DNA of 64,000 nucleotides from Stutzerimonas stutzeri (GCA_019056435.1 CP077641.1:3472001-3536000); one strand, 5' to 3'. Numbered from the stretch's first letter, positions 29,705-39,275 are shown. Notes: generated by a model from the letters alone, not told the origin. Translations and numbers: made by a program.

Positions 29705-30679
29705 TTACTGAACGGCTTCGATACGCTTGATCAGTTCGGCGTAAGGCGCGCCGTACTTCTCGCGAACCGGAGCAGTTGCGTCGTAGAAGGGCTTCTTGTC
29801 GACCTCGATGAACTCGACACCTTCTTCCTTGAGCTTGGCTTCGCTGCTGGCGGTCTTCTCGTCCCACAGCTTGCGCTCTTCGATCTGCGCTTCCTTGGCG
29901 TACTTCTTGACGATGTCCTGCTGTTCCGGGGTGAGCTTGTTCCAGGTGGTCTTGGAGATCACGATCGGCTCGGGCAGGATCAGGTGCCCGGTCAACGAGT
30001 AGTGCTTGGCGGCACGGAAGTGGTTGTGTTCGAGCATGGTCGGCGGGTTGTTCTCGGCGCCATCGACCACACCGCTCTGCAGGGCGCTGAAGATCTCGCC
30101 GGTGTCCATGGCCACGCCCTGGGCGCCCATGGCATTGAGGGTGTCGATGAACAGCGGGTTGCCCATGACGCGGATCTTCATGCCCTTGAGGTCTTCCAGC
30201 TCGCGAACCGGCTTCTTGGTATAGAGGTTGCGCACGCCCCCATCCATCCAGGCCAGACCGACCATGTTGAATTCGGAGTTGGTGATCTTGTCGAGGATCT
30301 CCTGGCCGATCTCGCCGTCGATGACCTTGCGCATGTGCTCGTTATCGCGAAACACGAAGGGCATGTTGAACGCGTTCACGTCCGGGACCACCGGCCCCAG
30401 GGTGCCGAGGCTGACGCGGGTCATCTGCACCGCACCGATTTGCACCTGCTCGACCACTTCCTTCTCCGAGCCCAGCACGCCGCCGGAGAACATGCGGAAC
30501 TTAAGTTCACCGTTGGTGGCTTCTTCGATCTTCTTGCCCATGTTTTCCTGAGCCACGACGGTCGGGTAGCCGGCCGGATGGATTTCGGCGATCTTCAGGG
30601 TCATGTCTGCCTGAGCAGCGCTGGACAGGCAGAAGGCGAGGGGGAGTGCAGCGATGAGCAACTTGCGTTTGAAGTTCAT
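29705..30679 (-). CDS. TRAP transporter substrate-binding protein (DctP type)
   Basis: 324 residues with signal peptide MNFKRKLLIAALPLAFCLSSAAQA. The mature protein has the DctP fold: FRMFSGGVLGSEKEVVEQVQIGAVQMTR and the conserved arginine region KGMKIRVMGNPLFIDTLNAMGA, which binds the substrate carboxylate, then QSGVVDGAENNPPTM. The start follows GGAGAC. Carboxylate sugars fit both the conserved Arg and the neighbouring genes. Confidence 0.92.
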   Translation of the reverse strand: MNFKRKLLIAALPLAFCLSSAAQADMTLKIAEIHPAGYPTVVAQENMGKKIEEATNGELKFRMFSGGVLGSEKEVVEQVQIGAVQMTRVSLGTLGPVVPDVNAFNMPFVFRDNEHMRKVIDGEIGQEILDKITNSEFNMVGLAWMDGGVRNLYTKKPVRELEDLKGMKIRVMGNPLFIDTLNAMGAQGVAMDTGEIFSALQSGVVDGAENNPPTMLEHNHFRAAKHYSLTGHLILPEPIVISKTTWNKLTPEQQDIVKKYAKEAQIEERKLWDEKTASSEAKLKEEGVEFIEVDKKPFYDATAPVREKYGAPYAELIKRIEAVQ

Positions 30680-30758
30680 GTGAGTCTCCGTCTTGTTGTT
30701 GTTGGTATGCAGCGTTGCGAGGGTCAGGCGAATGCCGGCATGACCTTGGGTAAAAGCC

Positions 30759-31652
30759 TTAGCGGATCTGTGGCTCCTCCAGTCCGGTGACGCCGGCTTG
30801 CAGGGCGAATACGCCACCGGCCAGCGGCTGGTCGGAAAGGTCGCCGCCCGGGCGAATGGAGGTCACGAACAGGGTGTCCAGCCTCGGCCCGCCAAAGGCG
30901 CACATGGCGGGTTTCTTGACGGGCACTTCAAGCGAGCGATCGAGGCGGCCCTCTGGGGTGAAGCGATGGATCAGCCCGGCGTCATTGCCACAGATCCAAT
31001 AGCAGCCGTCGCTATCCACCGCCGCGCCATCGGGGCGGCCGGGGTACTGATTCATGTCGACGAACAGACGGCGATTGCTGGGCGTGCCGCTGTCGACGTC
31101 ATAGTCGAATGCCCAGATGCGCTGCACGCTCGGATGCGAGTCGGACAGGTACATAGTGAGCCCGTCAGGGCTGAACCCCAGACCATTGGGTACGACGAAG
31201 TTGTCGAGTTGCACCGTGAGCGGCGTTGTGGCGACCTGGCCATCGAATCGGTAGAGCGCGCCGGCCGGAATACCAGCCGCCATGTCCATGACCATGGTCC
31301 CTGCCCAGAAACGTCCCTGGCGGTCGCAGCGCCCGTCATTGAAGCGCATGCCGGCGTGGCTATGTTGCACCGCGGCCAGGCGTCTGGCGTCCAGGCGGCC
31401 GTCGTCCTGCGGGGCGAGGGCATAGATGCCATCTTCCATGCCTGCAACCCAGTGGCCTGCGTCCTGGCGAGCGATGCACGCGATCATCTGGTCGCCGACC
31501 CAGCGGGTGACGGAGGCATCCGACGCCTGCCACCGCAACAGCTGACGATTGGGGATATCCACCCAATAGAGCGCCTGTTCGGATGCGACCCACACAGGGC
31601 TTTCACCCGTGGCGTTCTGCGCGTCGACTATCAGTTCTGCTTTGCTTGCCAT
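30759..31652 (-). CDS. SMP-30/gluconolactonase family lactonase
   Basis: 297-residue six-bladed beta-propeller hydrolase. Metal-binding and active-site segments: GESPVWVASEQALYWVDI (Glu), RFNDGRCDRQGRFWAGTM (Asn-Asp), NGLGFSPDGLTMYLSDS (Asn, Asp) and PDGAAVDSDGCYWI. Located 38 bases after udh, whose reaction releases aldaro-lactones, so it probably hydrolyses galactaro- or glucaro-1,5(1,4)-lactone to the open aldarate. Frame intact. Confidence 0.86.
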   Translation of the reverse strand: MASKAELIVDAQNATGESPVWVASEQALYWVDIPNRQLLRWQASDASVTRWVGDQMIACIARQDAGHWVAGMEDGIYALAPQDDGRLDARRLAAVQHSHAGMRFNDGRCDRQGRFWAGTMVMDMAAGIPAGALYRFDGQVATTPLTVQLDNFVVPNGLGFSPDGLTMYLSDSHPSVQRIWAFDYDVDSGTPSNRRLFVDMNQYPGRPDGAAVDSDGCYWICGNDAGLIHRFTPEGRLDRSLEVPVKKPAMCAFGGPRLDTLFVTSIRPGGDLSDQPLAGGVFALQAGVTGLEEPQIR

Positions 31653-31690
31653 GGCGATTCTCTTGTTGTTGTTCGCGGCGTGGCGGTCAG

Positions 31691-32515
31691 TCAGTCATCG
31701 AACGGGCCGGCTTCGCAGAAAGCGCCGCCCTGGTAGACCAAGGCCGGATCGTTGGGCGCGTAGGGGGGCTGCTTCTCGATCTTCTCGCGGAACACCTCGG
31801 AGCTGTCCTGAGGCTCGAACCCGAGATGAGCAGCCATGTGATTGTCCCACCAGACGTCCCGGTTCGCCGACGCGCCATAGACCACGGTGTGGCCGACATT
31901 GGGCGTGAACAGCGAGCGCTCGATGAGGCTGGTCAGGTCGCGGTAGCTGAGGTAGGTCGACATCATCCGGCGGTTGAGCGGCTCGGGGAACGAGGAGCCG
32001 ATACGGATGCTCACCGTCTCGATGCCGTAGCGATCGAAGTAGAAGCTGGCCATGTCCTCGCCGTAGGACTTGGACAGGCCGTAGTAGCTGTCCGGGCGGC
32101 GAGCCACGCTGGCGTCGATTTTTTCGGTCTGCTTATAAAAGCCGATGACATGGTTGGAGCTGGCGAAGATCACACGCTTGATGCCGTGCCGCCGTGCCGC
32201 TTCATAAATATGGAAGACGCCCTTGATATTCGCTTCGAGGATTTCCTCGAAGGGCCGTTCGACCGATACGCCACCGAAGTGCGCGATTGCGTCGACACCT
32301 TCGCACAGGGCGTGGACCGCAGCCTTGTCGGCGAGGTTGCATTGCACCACCTCTTCATGGTCACCGGCAGCGGGCTCCATGGGGGCAATGTCGGAAAGGC
32401 GGATGATGGTGGCGTAGGGGCGAAGCGTTTCGCGCAACACCCTGCCCAGCCCTCCTGCGGCGCCTGTCAGCAGGAGGCGATTGAAGGGTGTGGGAGCGGT
32501 CGTCGTGCTTGTCAT
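31691..32515 (-). CDS. udh: Uronate dehydrogenase
   Basis: 274-residue NAD-dependent short-chain dehydrogenase that oxidises D-galacturonate and D-glucuronate to aldarolactones. NAD loop LLLTGAAGGLGRVLRE, SSNHVIGFY, and catalytic YxxxK in SYYGLSKSYGED. NRDVWWDNHMAAHLGFEPQD near the C-terminus is typical of bacterial Udh. The start chosen is ATG 32515 (MTSTTTAPTPFNRLL); the frame stays open to 32647, but the extra residues are unlike the family. It heads the unit udh-lactonase-TRAP and faces talrD across a 425-base gap with candidate operators. Confidence 0.92.
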   Translation of the reverse strand: MTSTTTAPTPFNRLLLTGAAGGLGRVLRETLRPYATIIRLSDIAPMEPAAGDHEEVVQCNLADKAAVHALCEGVDAIAHFGGVSVERPFEEILEANIKGVFHIYEAARRHGIKRVIFASSNHVIGFYKQTEKIDASVARRPDSYYGLSKSYGEDMASFYFDRYGIETVSIRIGSSFPEPLNRRMMSTYLSYRDLTSLIERSLFTPNVGHTVVYGASANRDVWWDNHMAAHLGFEPQDSSEVFREKIEKQPPYAPNDPALVYQGGAFCEAGPFDD

Positions 32516-32555
32516 TATGGTCTGCCCGTCGCTTATTGTTTTGATGTCATCTGTT

Positions 32556-32565
32556 GTCGGATGAC
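32556..32565. promoter_or_regulatory. Candidate operator in the udh upstream region
   Basis: GTCGGATGAC, the right arm of a 20-base dyad GTCAT-N10-ATGAC (32546-32565). The same geometry occurs at 38962-38981. It lies about 40 bases upstream of the udh start. Confidence 0.5.
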
Positions 32566-32820
32566 TTGGATCGATTATTTGTAGCGAGCTGTTACTTGTC
32601 AAGCCGAACTTGGCCCTTTCAACAAGCGACTCGGGGCTGACTGGCAAGCCGCAGAGGTATGCAAAATCGCTTCTTCGTTCGATGAAGCCGCTATAACACC
32701 GCCTTTTTGCGGAGCCGCTCGTTATCCTGCGGCGCCGTGGCGTTTGGACGATATAGAACTAAAGTCGGGTGACGCCTGGGACGCATCCAGAACGCCCTGG
32801 GCCGGAATCATGGTCATATG

Positions 32821-32830
32821 GTCGTATGAT
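32821..32830. promoter_or_regulatory. Candidate operator upstream of the talarate dehydratase gene
   Basis: GTCGTATGAT, overlapping a TCATA-TGGTCG-TATGA palindrome (32814-32829); 9 of 10 bases match the sites at 38972 and 49962. Confidence 0.5.
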
Positions 32831-32940
32831 GACTAGTCGAATCGTTCGGCTGGCATCTGCTTGCGCGTTCAGCAGTTTGGCGACTCGCGACATGCTCTTA
32901 CTCGCAGGGCAGCGCGCAGCAGAACCATACGGGAGGTTGC

Positions 32941-34092
32941 ATGAACGATGCGTTTTCCTGCGGCGATGGCGACCGTATCGCCTGGCTGCGTCTGAGGACC
33001 GTGGCCTTACCGCTCCCCAACCCGATCAGCGACGCCAAGGTGCTAACCGGGCGGCAAAAGCCGATGACCGAAATCGCCATCCAGATCGTCGAGATCGAAA
33101 CTCGCGACGGCTACCAGGGCATGGGGTTCAGCTATTCCAAGCGTGCCGGTGGGGCCGGTCAGTTCGCTCATGCCTGCGAAGTGGCGCCGAACCTGCTTGG
33201 CGAGAACCCCAGCGATATCGCGAAGCTTTGGGACAAGCTCTGTTGGGCGGGGGCTTCGGTCGGGCGCAGCGGCCTCGCCACCCAGGCCATCGGTGCATTC
33301 GACGTTGCGCTGTGGGACATGAAAGCGCGGCGTGCCGGGCTCTCGCTGGCACGCCTGCTCGGCGCTCATCGCGACTCGGTACGCTGCTACAACACCTCGG
33401 GCGGCTTCCTTCACACGCCGCTGGATCAGCTGATGCGCAACACCGACGCCTCACGGGAGAAGGGTATCGGTGGAATCAAGCTCAAGGTCGGCCAACCCGA
33501 TTGGGCGCTGGATTTGCATCGGGTCGGTACGGTGCGCAACCACCTGGGCGATGGCTTTCCGCTGATGGTCGATGCGAACCAGCAATGGGATCGCCCTCAG
33601 GCGCGACGGATGTGCCGACGCCTGGAGCCGTTCGACCTGGTGTGGATCGAGGAGCCCCTGGATTGTCATGACGCCGAAGGGCATGCCGAGCTGGTTCGCC
33701 AGTTCGATACGCCGATCGCCACGGGTGAAATGCTCACCAGCCCGGCCGAGCACTGGGAGTTCATACGCCTGCGCGGCGCTGATTACCTCATGCCGGACGC
33801 ACCGCGCGTAGGAGGCATCACACCCTACCTGCGGGTACAGACGCTGGCCGAGCAAGCCGGCATGACGCTCGCGCCGCATTTCGCGATGGAGTTGCATGTG
33901 CATCTGGCTGCCACCCATCTGCGCGAGCCGTGGGTCGAGCATTTCGAATGGCTCGAGCCCCTGTTCGAAGAGCGGCTCGAAATCCGCGACGGTCGCATGT
34001 TGGTTCCCGGTCGCCCCGGGCTCGGGCTGACCTTGAGCGACCGTGTGCCCGGCTGGACGGTGCAACACGCCGAAGTGGGGCAGCGCGCCTGA
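32941..34092 (+). CDS. L-talarate/galactarate dehydratase-like enolase-superfamily enzyme
   Basis: 383-residue mandelate-racemase-type enzyme. Lys180-x-Lys182 (GGIKLKVGQ), metal ligands Asp211 (MVDANQQW), Glu237 (WIEEPL) and Glu263 (TGEM), and His313 (APHFAME). The spacings 29/26/26/50 equal those of the characterised Salmonella TalrD/GalrD (K197, D226, E252, E278, H328), all shifted by 15. Such enzymes dehydrate galactarate and L-talarate to 5-keto-4-deoxyglucarate. It is divergent from udh, so galactarate from galacturonate is a likely substrate. Start ATG 32941 after GGGAGG. Confidence 0.78.
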   Translation: MNDAFSCGDGDRIAWLRLRTVALPLPNPISDAKVLTGRQKPMTEIAIQIVEIETRDGYQGMGFSYSKRAGGAGQFAHACEVAPNLLGENPSDIAKLWDKLCWAGASVGRSGLATQAIGAFDVALWDMKARRAGLSLARLLGAHRDSVRCYNTSGGFLHTPLDQLMRNTDASREKGIGGIKLKVGQPDWALDLHRVGTVRNHLGDGFPLMVDANQQWDRPQARRMCRRLEPFDLVWIEEPLDCHDAEGHAELVRQFDTPIATGEMLTSPAEHWEFIRLRGADYLMPDAPRVGGITPYLRVQTLAEQAGMTLAPHFAMELHVHLAATHLREPWVEHFEWLEPLFEERLEIRDGRMLVPGRPGLGLTLSDRVPGWTVQHAEVGQRA

Positions 34093-34207
34093 TCGCCCGC
34101 GCCGTGCTTCACAAGCGAGTGCCTGTGCGTGAAACGGCGTTGCGGAAGCGACCCCGGATCCAGGCCGGCTCCTACGACGCCGGTTGAGCGCGGCGGCCCA
34201 GGCGCAA

Positions 34208-34237
34208 CGTGCACAGGGGCCTAAGCCCCTGAGCACG
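34208..34237. terminator. Bidirectional hairpin between convergent genes
   Basis: Stem CGTGC-A-CAGGGGC / GCCCCTG-A-GCACG with loop CTAA: 12 paired bases and one A-A mismatch. It lies between the talarate dehydratase stop (34092) and the convergent tctA stop (34254). No T-run, so the terminator role is inferred from position. Confidence 0.55.
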
Positions 34238-34253
34238 TCGAGCCGGTGCGCCA

Positions 34254-35777
34254 TTAGGTGCCTTGCAGTTTGCCGACGGCTGCCTTCTTGCGGCCGCGTA
34301 GGGCGCTGAACAGGTGCCAGAGCACCGAGGCCAGGGCGAGCATCAGGAAGGTCGCCGCGATGGGGTTGCTGAGGAAGCCCATGAAATTGCCATCCGACAA
34401 CATCAGGCCGCGACGGAAATTGGTTTCCGCCATGGGTCCGAGAATGAAGCCGATGATGAAGGGTGCCGCCGGCATCCCACCTTTGACGAAGCCGTAGCCG
34501 ATCAGGCCGAAGAGCAGGATCGTCCAGACATCGAACACACGGCTGCTCAGGCCGAACGCACCGACTACACAGAGCACCAGGATGATCGGTAGCAGGATGT
34601 GCTTGGGAATCGCCAGCATCTTGATGAAGATGCGCAGCCCGTAGAACTCCAGAACCAGCATCATCACCGAAGCCAGGATCAGCGCCGCGAAAATGGTGTA
34701 GACGAGCGCACCCTGGCTGATGAACAGCAGCGGGCCCGGCTGGATGCCATGGATCATGAAGCCGCCGAGCAGGATCGCGGTCACGGTGTCGCCTGGGATG
34801 CCCAGCGTCATCAGCGGAATCATGGCACTGCCGATACCGGCGTTGTTGGCCGTCTCGCTGGCCACCACGCCCTCGACTGCGCCCTTGCCGAACTGCTCGG
34901 GATGCTTGGAGCGCTTCTTGGCGATGATGTAGGAAACGATGTTCGAGGTGCCCGCGCCGATGCCCGGCAGGATGCCGATCCCGATACCGATCAGGGAGGA
35001 GCGGAAGGCATTGGGAATCTGACCGAAGAATTCCTTGATCGAGAAGCCGAAGCCCTTGACGCCTTTCATGCTGACCGAGCCAACCTTGGTCTTGTGCATC
35101 GAGCGCCCCGTCTCGGCGATCTTGATGACCTCCGCAACCGCGAACATGCCGATCATCACGGTCAGCATCGCGAAACCACCGTTGAGGTTGGGCGAGTCGA
35201 AGGTGAAGCGGCGAATGGCATCGACCGGTGCGATGCCGACGGTGGAGAAGGCGAAACCCAACGTGCCGGCGTAGATGCCCTTGAGCAGCGAGCCAGTGGA
35301 CAGGGTGGCGATCAGGGTCAGCGAGAAGATCGCGATGGCGAAATATTCATGCGGGCCGAAGCGCAAGGCAACCTTGGCCAGCGACGGCGCGATGGACATC
35401 AGCGCCACGATACTGAACACGGTGCCGATGAAGGAGAACACCACGCCGATGCCAAGTGCCTTGATCCCCTGGCCCTTTTCCATCATGGGGCCGCCATCGA
35501 AGGTGGTGGCGATGGAGGCGGGCGTTCCGGGAATCTTCAATAGGATGGCCGAAATCAGGCCGCCCGAGGTCGCACCGATGAATAGTGCGACGAGCAGCGA
35601 GAGGCCGGCGGCCGGGCCCATGGTGTAGGTCAGTGGCAGGCAGAGTGCGATCGCCATAGTCGCCGACAGGCCGGGCACCGCGCCGAACACGATGCCGACC
35701 GCCACGCCCAGGGTGATCAGAATGAAGATGTACGGTGAAAACACCGCGCCGAAACCGGCCTGCAGAAGTTCGAACAT
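34254..35777 (-). CDS. Tripartite tricarboxylate transporter large permease (TctA family)
   Basis: 507-residue membrane protein with about 12 helices. Family signatures: GAVPGLSATMAIALCLPLTY, GATSGGLISAILLKIPGTPAS, and the second-half repeat GILPGIGAGTSNIVSYIIAKK with GVVASETANNAGIGSAMIPLMTLGIPG. It is the transport subunit of a TctABC system, encoded tctC-tctB-tctA on the minus strand. Placement between aldarate dehydratases suggests that galactarate/glucarate is the substrate. Confidence 0.92.
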   Translation of the reverse strand: MFELLQAGFGAVFSPYIFILITLGVAVGIVFGAVPGLSATMAIALCLPLTYTMGPAAGLSLLVALFIGATSGGLISAILLKIPGTPASIATTFDGGPMMEKGQGIKALGIGVVFSFIGTVFSIVALMSIAPSLAKVALRFGPHEYFAIAIFSLTLIATLSTGSLLKGIYAGTLGFAFSTVGIAPVDAIRRFTFDSPNLNGGFAMLTVMIGMFAVAEVIKIAETGRSMHKTKVGSVSMKGVKGFGFSIKEFFGQIPNAFRSSLIGIGIGILPGIGAGTSNIVSYIIAKKRSKHPEQFGKGAVEGVVASETANNAGIGSAMIPLMTLGIPGDTVTAILLGGFMIHGIQPGPLLFISQGALVYTIFAALILASVMMLVLEFYGLRIFIKMLAIPKHILLPIILVLCVVGAFGLSSRVFDVWTILLFGLIGYGFVKGGMPAAPFIIGFILGPMAETNFRRGLMLSDGNFMGFLSNPIAATFLMLALASVLWHLFSALRGRKKAAVGKLQGT

Positions 35778-35786
35778 GGCCGCCTC

Positions 35787-36275
35787 CTAGAATTTCAGAA
35801 AGCCGGTGGGGAGCATCAGATCGAAGCCCTGCCGGAAGGTGAAGAAGATGGCGGCGGATGCCACGACCGCGATGATGACGTAGGTGATGTGATTGACCTT
35901 CTGCTCGCGTGGCGTAATCACGATGAACTGCACGTACAGGTACAGCGCCGTCATGATCAGGAAGCCGACCTTCTGCAGAAGCGCGACGTAAATCGCGATC
36001 AACGCCAGCGTCTTGAACACGGTCGGGTAGTCGGGTGGGCTTTTTTCCTCCCCGGAGGCTTCGTCGTCAGGGTCGTTCGCTGGCGGGGTCGCGGTACGGG
36101 CAGCGAGCAATTGCAGAACGCCCAGCAGGCACAACCCGATGGCAAGGATGTAGGGCACCGTGGAGGCGTCGATGAAACCTTTGCGCGGAAGATTGATCGT
36201 GAGGAACAGGTAGAACAGGCCGGCTGCCAGCATCAGCGCACCGACCAGTAACTCCTTTCTCTTGTAGGTATCCAT
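35787..36275 (-). CDS. Tripartite tricarboxylate transporter small permease (TctB family)
   Basis: 162 residues, four transmembrane helices: KELLVGALMLAAGLFYLFL, STVPYILAIGLCLLGVLQLL, a split pair FKTLALIAIYVALLQKVGFLIMTALYLYVQ, and VIIAVVASAAIFFTF. An acidic cytoplasmic loop (NDPDDEASGEEKSPPD) lies between helices 2 and 3. Start ATG 36275 (MDTYKRKELL). Located 10 bases ahead of tctA. Confidence 0.88.
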   Translation of the reverse strand: MDTYKRKELLVGALMLAAGLFYLFLTINLPRKGFIDASTVPYILAIGLCLLGVLQLLAARTATPPANDPDDEASGEEKSPPDYPTVFKTLALIAIYVALLQKVGFLIMTALYLYVQFIVITPREQKVNHITYVIIAVVASAAIFFTFRQGFDLMLPTGFLKF

Positions 36276-36341
36276 GGGGCGAGTCTCGTATCGGAAGGTA
36301 GTGGCCGGGCGGATGAACACACCCGGCACCGGGCGCGAGGC

Positions 36342-37310
36342 TTATTTGCTCTGGCGCAGCTCATCCTTGTATTGCATGAAATCCTCGCGGGTCTTGTTCA
36401 GGCGCTCCTGCGACTCTTCGGTCCCGTAGTAGCTCACCGGCTGCTTGAACGTCTTGCGCAGCTCTTCGGCGTACTCAGGCATCTCGGTGATCTGCTTCAC
36501 GATGCCCGCCATCTTTTCGATGATTGCCGGGTCGGTGCCATCCGGAAAAGCGACCACGTAGGGCTTGTCCATGACGAAATCGACGCCCTGTTCCTTGAAG
36601 GTCGGGATGTCGCCAAGCAGCTCGTTGCGCTCGTCGTTGGGCTGGCCGAGGGCGACCATTTCGCCGCTGGTGACGTAATCCTGCACCGAGCCATAGCTGA
36701 TGGCCGCGAGGTCGATGCGGTCGCCCAGCAGGGCGACGACCTTCTCGGACACGGTCCCGGCGTCGACCATCTTCAGCTTGGTATCGGTCAGGCCTTCGAA
36801 CATCAGGCCCTGCAGGTGGGAGTAGCTGCCCATCTCGGTGCCGTAGGTCACGCTGCTGGGTTCGGCCTTGGATTTGGCGATCAGGTCCTCCAGCGATTTC
36901 AGGCCAGAGCTTTTCGAGGCAACGAAGATCGCGCCCTTGTCCACGCCGGCGATGCAGCAGATATCGAAGGCATCGAGGCTGTCTTCGGTCAGGCCGGCCA
37001 CTTCGTTGACGATCAGCTGGCCGGTGTGGGTGAAGAGAATGGTGTTGCCGTCCGGATCGGCCTGCTTGACCTGCTCGGCCGCCAGAGTGCCGCCGCCGCC
37101 AGCGACGTTGGTGATAACCATCGCCTCGCCGGTGAGTTTGGTGAAGTATTTGGCGATGGTGCGGGCGTTGAAGTCGGTATCGCCGCCGGCGTTGGCGATG
37201 ACCACGACCTGGACCGGGCGGTTGGGCCAATCGGTTTCGGCGGCGAACGCACCGCTGACGGCAGTGGCCAATAGGGCGGAAACGAGGGAGGCGCTCAGTG
37301 CTTTTTTCAT
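36342..37310 (-). CDS. Tripartite tricarboxylate transporter substrate-binding protein (TctC family)
   Basis: 322 residues with signal peptide MKKALSASLVSALLATAVSGAFA. The mature domain has WPNRPVQVVVIANAGGDTDFNARTIAKYF, NVAGGGGTLAAEQV, VTYGTEMGSYSHLQ and PTFKEQGVDFVM, the pattern of Bug/TctC binding proteins. The start follows GGAGAG. An unusual feature is a CC pair (FDICCIAGVD) in the mature protein. First gene of the tctCBA unit, 47 bases after gudD paralogue 1. Confidence 0.9.
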   Translation of the reverse strand: MKKALSASLVSALLATAVSGAFAAETDWPNRPVQVVVIANAGGDTDFNARTIAKYFTKLTGEAMVITNVAGGGGTLAAEQVKQADPDGNTILFTHTGQLIVNEVAGLTEDSLDAFDICCIAGVDKGAIFVASKSSGLKSLEDLIAKSKAEPSSVTYGTEMGSYSHLQGLMFEGLTDTKLKMVDAGTVSEKVVALLGDRIDLAAISYGSVQDYVTSGEMVALGQPNDERNELLGDIPTFKEQGVDFVMDKPYVVAFPDGTDPAIIEKMAGIVKQITEMPEYAEELRKTFKQPVSYYGTEESQERLNKTREDFMQYKDELRQSK

Positions 37311-37357
37311 TGTTTGTCTCTCCGGTGGTTGGGGTTGCGTCGTCGATCGCTGCATTC

Positions 37358-38749
37358 TTATGTGCGTCCCAGGCTTGGTCGCTTGGGGTCGTATGCCCAG
37401 CCGGGCACCAGGTACTGCATGGCCATGGCGTCGTCACGGGCGCCAGTGGCGACCTTGTTGTAGAGGTCATGGGCGGCCATGATCCGGTCCATGTCCGGCT
37501 CGATACCCAGGCCCGGTCGATCAGGCACCCGGACTTCGCCGCCGACGATCTGCAGCGGCTCGCGCGTCAGTCGCTCCTGGCCTTCCTGCCATATCCAGTG
37601 GGTGTCGATCGCGGTAATGGTCCCCGGTGCGGCGGCGGCGGCGTGGGTGAACATCGCCAAGGACACATCGAAGTGATTGTTCGAGTGCGAGCCCCAGGTC
37701 AGGCCGAACTGCTCGCACATCTGGGCCAGCCGTACCGAACCTTGCATGGTCCAGAAGTGCGGGTCGGCGAGGGGGATGTCGACCGACTCGAGGCGCAGCG
37801 AGTGGCCCATCTGACGCCAGTCGGTGGCGACCATGTTCGTTGCCGTGGGAATTCCGGTGGCGCGCTTGAACTCGGCCATGATCTCCCGACCGGAGTAGCC
37901 GTTCTCCGGGCCGCACGGATCCTCGGCGTAGGCAAGGATATGGCCCTTGCCTTTGCACAGCGCCACGGCTTCGGCCAACGACCAGGCGCCGTTCGGGTCC
38001 AGGGTGACGCGCGCGTCGGGAAAGCGGCCCTTGATCCCGGCGATGGCCTGCATCTCCTCTTCGCCGCGCATCACGCCGCCCTTGAGCTTGAAGTCCTTGA
38101 ATCCGTAGCGGGCACGAGCGGCCTCGGCCAGGCGAACGATGGCCTCGGGCGTGACGGCCTCCTGATGGCGCAGGTGATACCAGTCGTCCGGCGTGCCGTT
38201 GCCGGCGAGGTAGGGCAGGTCGGTCCGGGTGCGATCAGCGATATAGAAGAGGTAGGCCAGCATGGGGACGCTGTCGCGCTGCTGCCCGCTGCCGAGCAAT
38301 TCTGCGACCGGCACCTCGAGATGCTGCCCGAGCAGGTCGAGCAGGGCCGCCTCGACAGCGGTGACGACGTTGTCCAGGCGCAGATTGATCTCGTGGGGCT
38401 GCTTGAGCACGGCGGCTTCGGCGTCGGATGTCACCTGATGCTGGGTGTTCTGCGGACCTCCGGCGCCCCCAGTGATGGCCCGCCGCAGGGCGTTGAGGGT
38501 GCGGTTGTAGCGCCCGATCTGCTGGTCTTCGACCAAGCTGCGCGTACGTTCGAGGGCTCGCCTGATGCCTTCACCGCCGGGCACCTCACCGAGTCCTGTC
38601 CGGCCAGCGCTGTCTTCGAGGATGACGAGGTTGCGGGTGAAGTAGGGCGCGTGGGCGCCGCAGAGATTGAGGAGCATGCTGTCGTATCCGGCCACTGGGA
38701 TGACCTGCATTCGGGTAACGACGGGCGTAACGGAATTGGCGTCTGACAT
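37358..38749 (-). CDS. Glucarate dehydratase paralogue 1
   Basis: 463-residue enolase-superfamily enzyme close to GudD. Lys221/Lys223 (KDFKLKGG), Asp251 (DPNGAW), Asn in TATNM and His355 (GSHSNNH) keep the GudD spacings (28 and 104 residues). It should therefore be active in dehydrating D-glucarate or L-idarate to 5-keto-4-deoxyglucarate. It differs from paralogue 2 (41829-43169) by about 15 extra residues before the first Lys, around [20 protein letters not shown]. It leads a minus-strand unit with tctCBA, divergent from kdgD. The different operon suggests it serves the Tct-imported substrate. Confidence 0.85.
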   Translation of the reverse strand: MSDANSVTPVVTRMQVIPVAGYDSMLLNLCGAHAPYFTRNLVILEDSAGRTGLGEVPGGEGIRRALERTRSLVEDQQIGRYNRTLNALRRAITGGAGGPQNTQHQVTSDAEAAVLKQPHEINLRLDNVVTAVEAALLDLLGQHLEVPVAELLGSGQQRDSVPMLAYLFYIADRTRTDLPYLAGNGTPDDWYHLRHQEAVTPEAIVRLAEAARARYGFKDFKLKGGVMRGEEEMQAIAGIKGRFPDARVTLDPNGAWSLAEAVALCKGKGHILAYAEDPCGPENGYSGREIMAEFKRATGIPTATNMVATDWRQMGHSLRLESVDIPLADPHFWTMQGSVRLAQMCEQFGLTWGSHSNNHFDVSLAMFTHAAAAAPGTITAIDTHWIWQEGQERLTREPLQIVGGEVRVPDRPGLGIEPDMDRIMAAHDLYNKVATGARDDAMAMQYLVPGWAYDPKRPSLGRT

Positions 38750-38961
38750 CGAGTCACGGGCTCCTGATTATTCTTGTGAGCGGTATCGACGGGAGGTTTC
38801 GATTACTGGGGTGAGCACCTGTCCAGGTGCGAGCCCGGGGCCGGTGCGCTCGGCGCCAACCGGCCGGAGCGCGAGAAGAGGCGAGAAGGTCTTCGAAGGC
38901 CAGGCAGTGTCGCGCTGAAGGGGGCGGAGTAGGTCATGGCTTTTTAAGCTCTGGTTGTTTT

Positions 38962-38981
38962 GTCATACGTCGTCGTATGAC
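38962..38981. promoter_or_regulatory. Strong dyad operator candidate, gudD/kdgD divergent region
   Basis: GTCATACG-TCGT-CGTATGAC: two 8-base arms in perfect inverted repeat. It includes GTCGTATGAC at 38972-38981, identical on the other strand to the porin-promoter site at 49962-49971. Confidence 0.6.
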
Positions 38982-39204
38982 TTGCAGGATTTTTAACAGC
39001 GTGGTTTCGGGATGTCAAATCGACGAAACATATGGGTCGGGCGCTGTGACCGATCAGTCGAATGTTGGTTCGCTCTCATCTGAAGCGGCGTCTATAAACA
39101 AGGTAGGACGCTTATCAATCATGTGTGGCGCCGCACGCCGGGCCGGCCGTGAGCGGGCCACAAGCCGCCGGGGAAAAATGCACAAAGCGGTAGCGTCCTG
39201 TTTA

Positions 39205-39214
39205 GTTGTACGAT
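39205..39214. promoter_or_regulatory. Candidate operator upstream of kdgD
   Basis: GTTGTACGAT within AGTTGTACGATAAC (39204-39217), identical to the inverted site before the FadR-family regulator; about 60 bases upstream of the kdgD start. Confidence 0.5.
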
Positions 39215-39275
39215 AACGTATCTCGAAGGCTGCGGCCCTACTCACACCCCGATAGCTTCATAGGATGTTCATACA

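Larger units (their letters stand above)
32516..32940. other. Divergent regulatory region between udh and the talarate dehydratase gene
   Basis: 425 bases without a convincing gene. Contains two candidate operators (32556-32565 and 32821-32830), a short GC hairpin CACCGCC-TTTTT-GCGGAG near 32697-32716, and the GGGAGG ribosome site just before ATG 32941. Confidence 0.6.
38750..39275. other. Divergent regulatory region between glucarate dehydratase 1 and kdgD
   Basis: 526 bases with no supported gene. It contains the dyad operator at 38962-38981 and a second motif at 39205-39214; frequent stops interrupt all frames around the operators. Confidence 0.6.
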
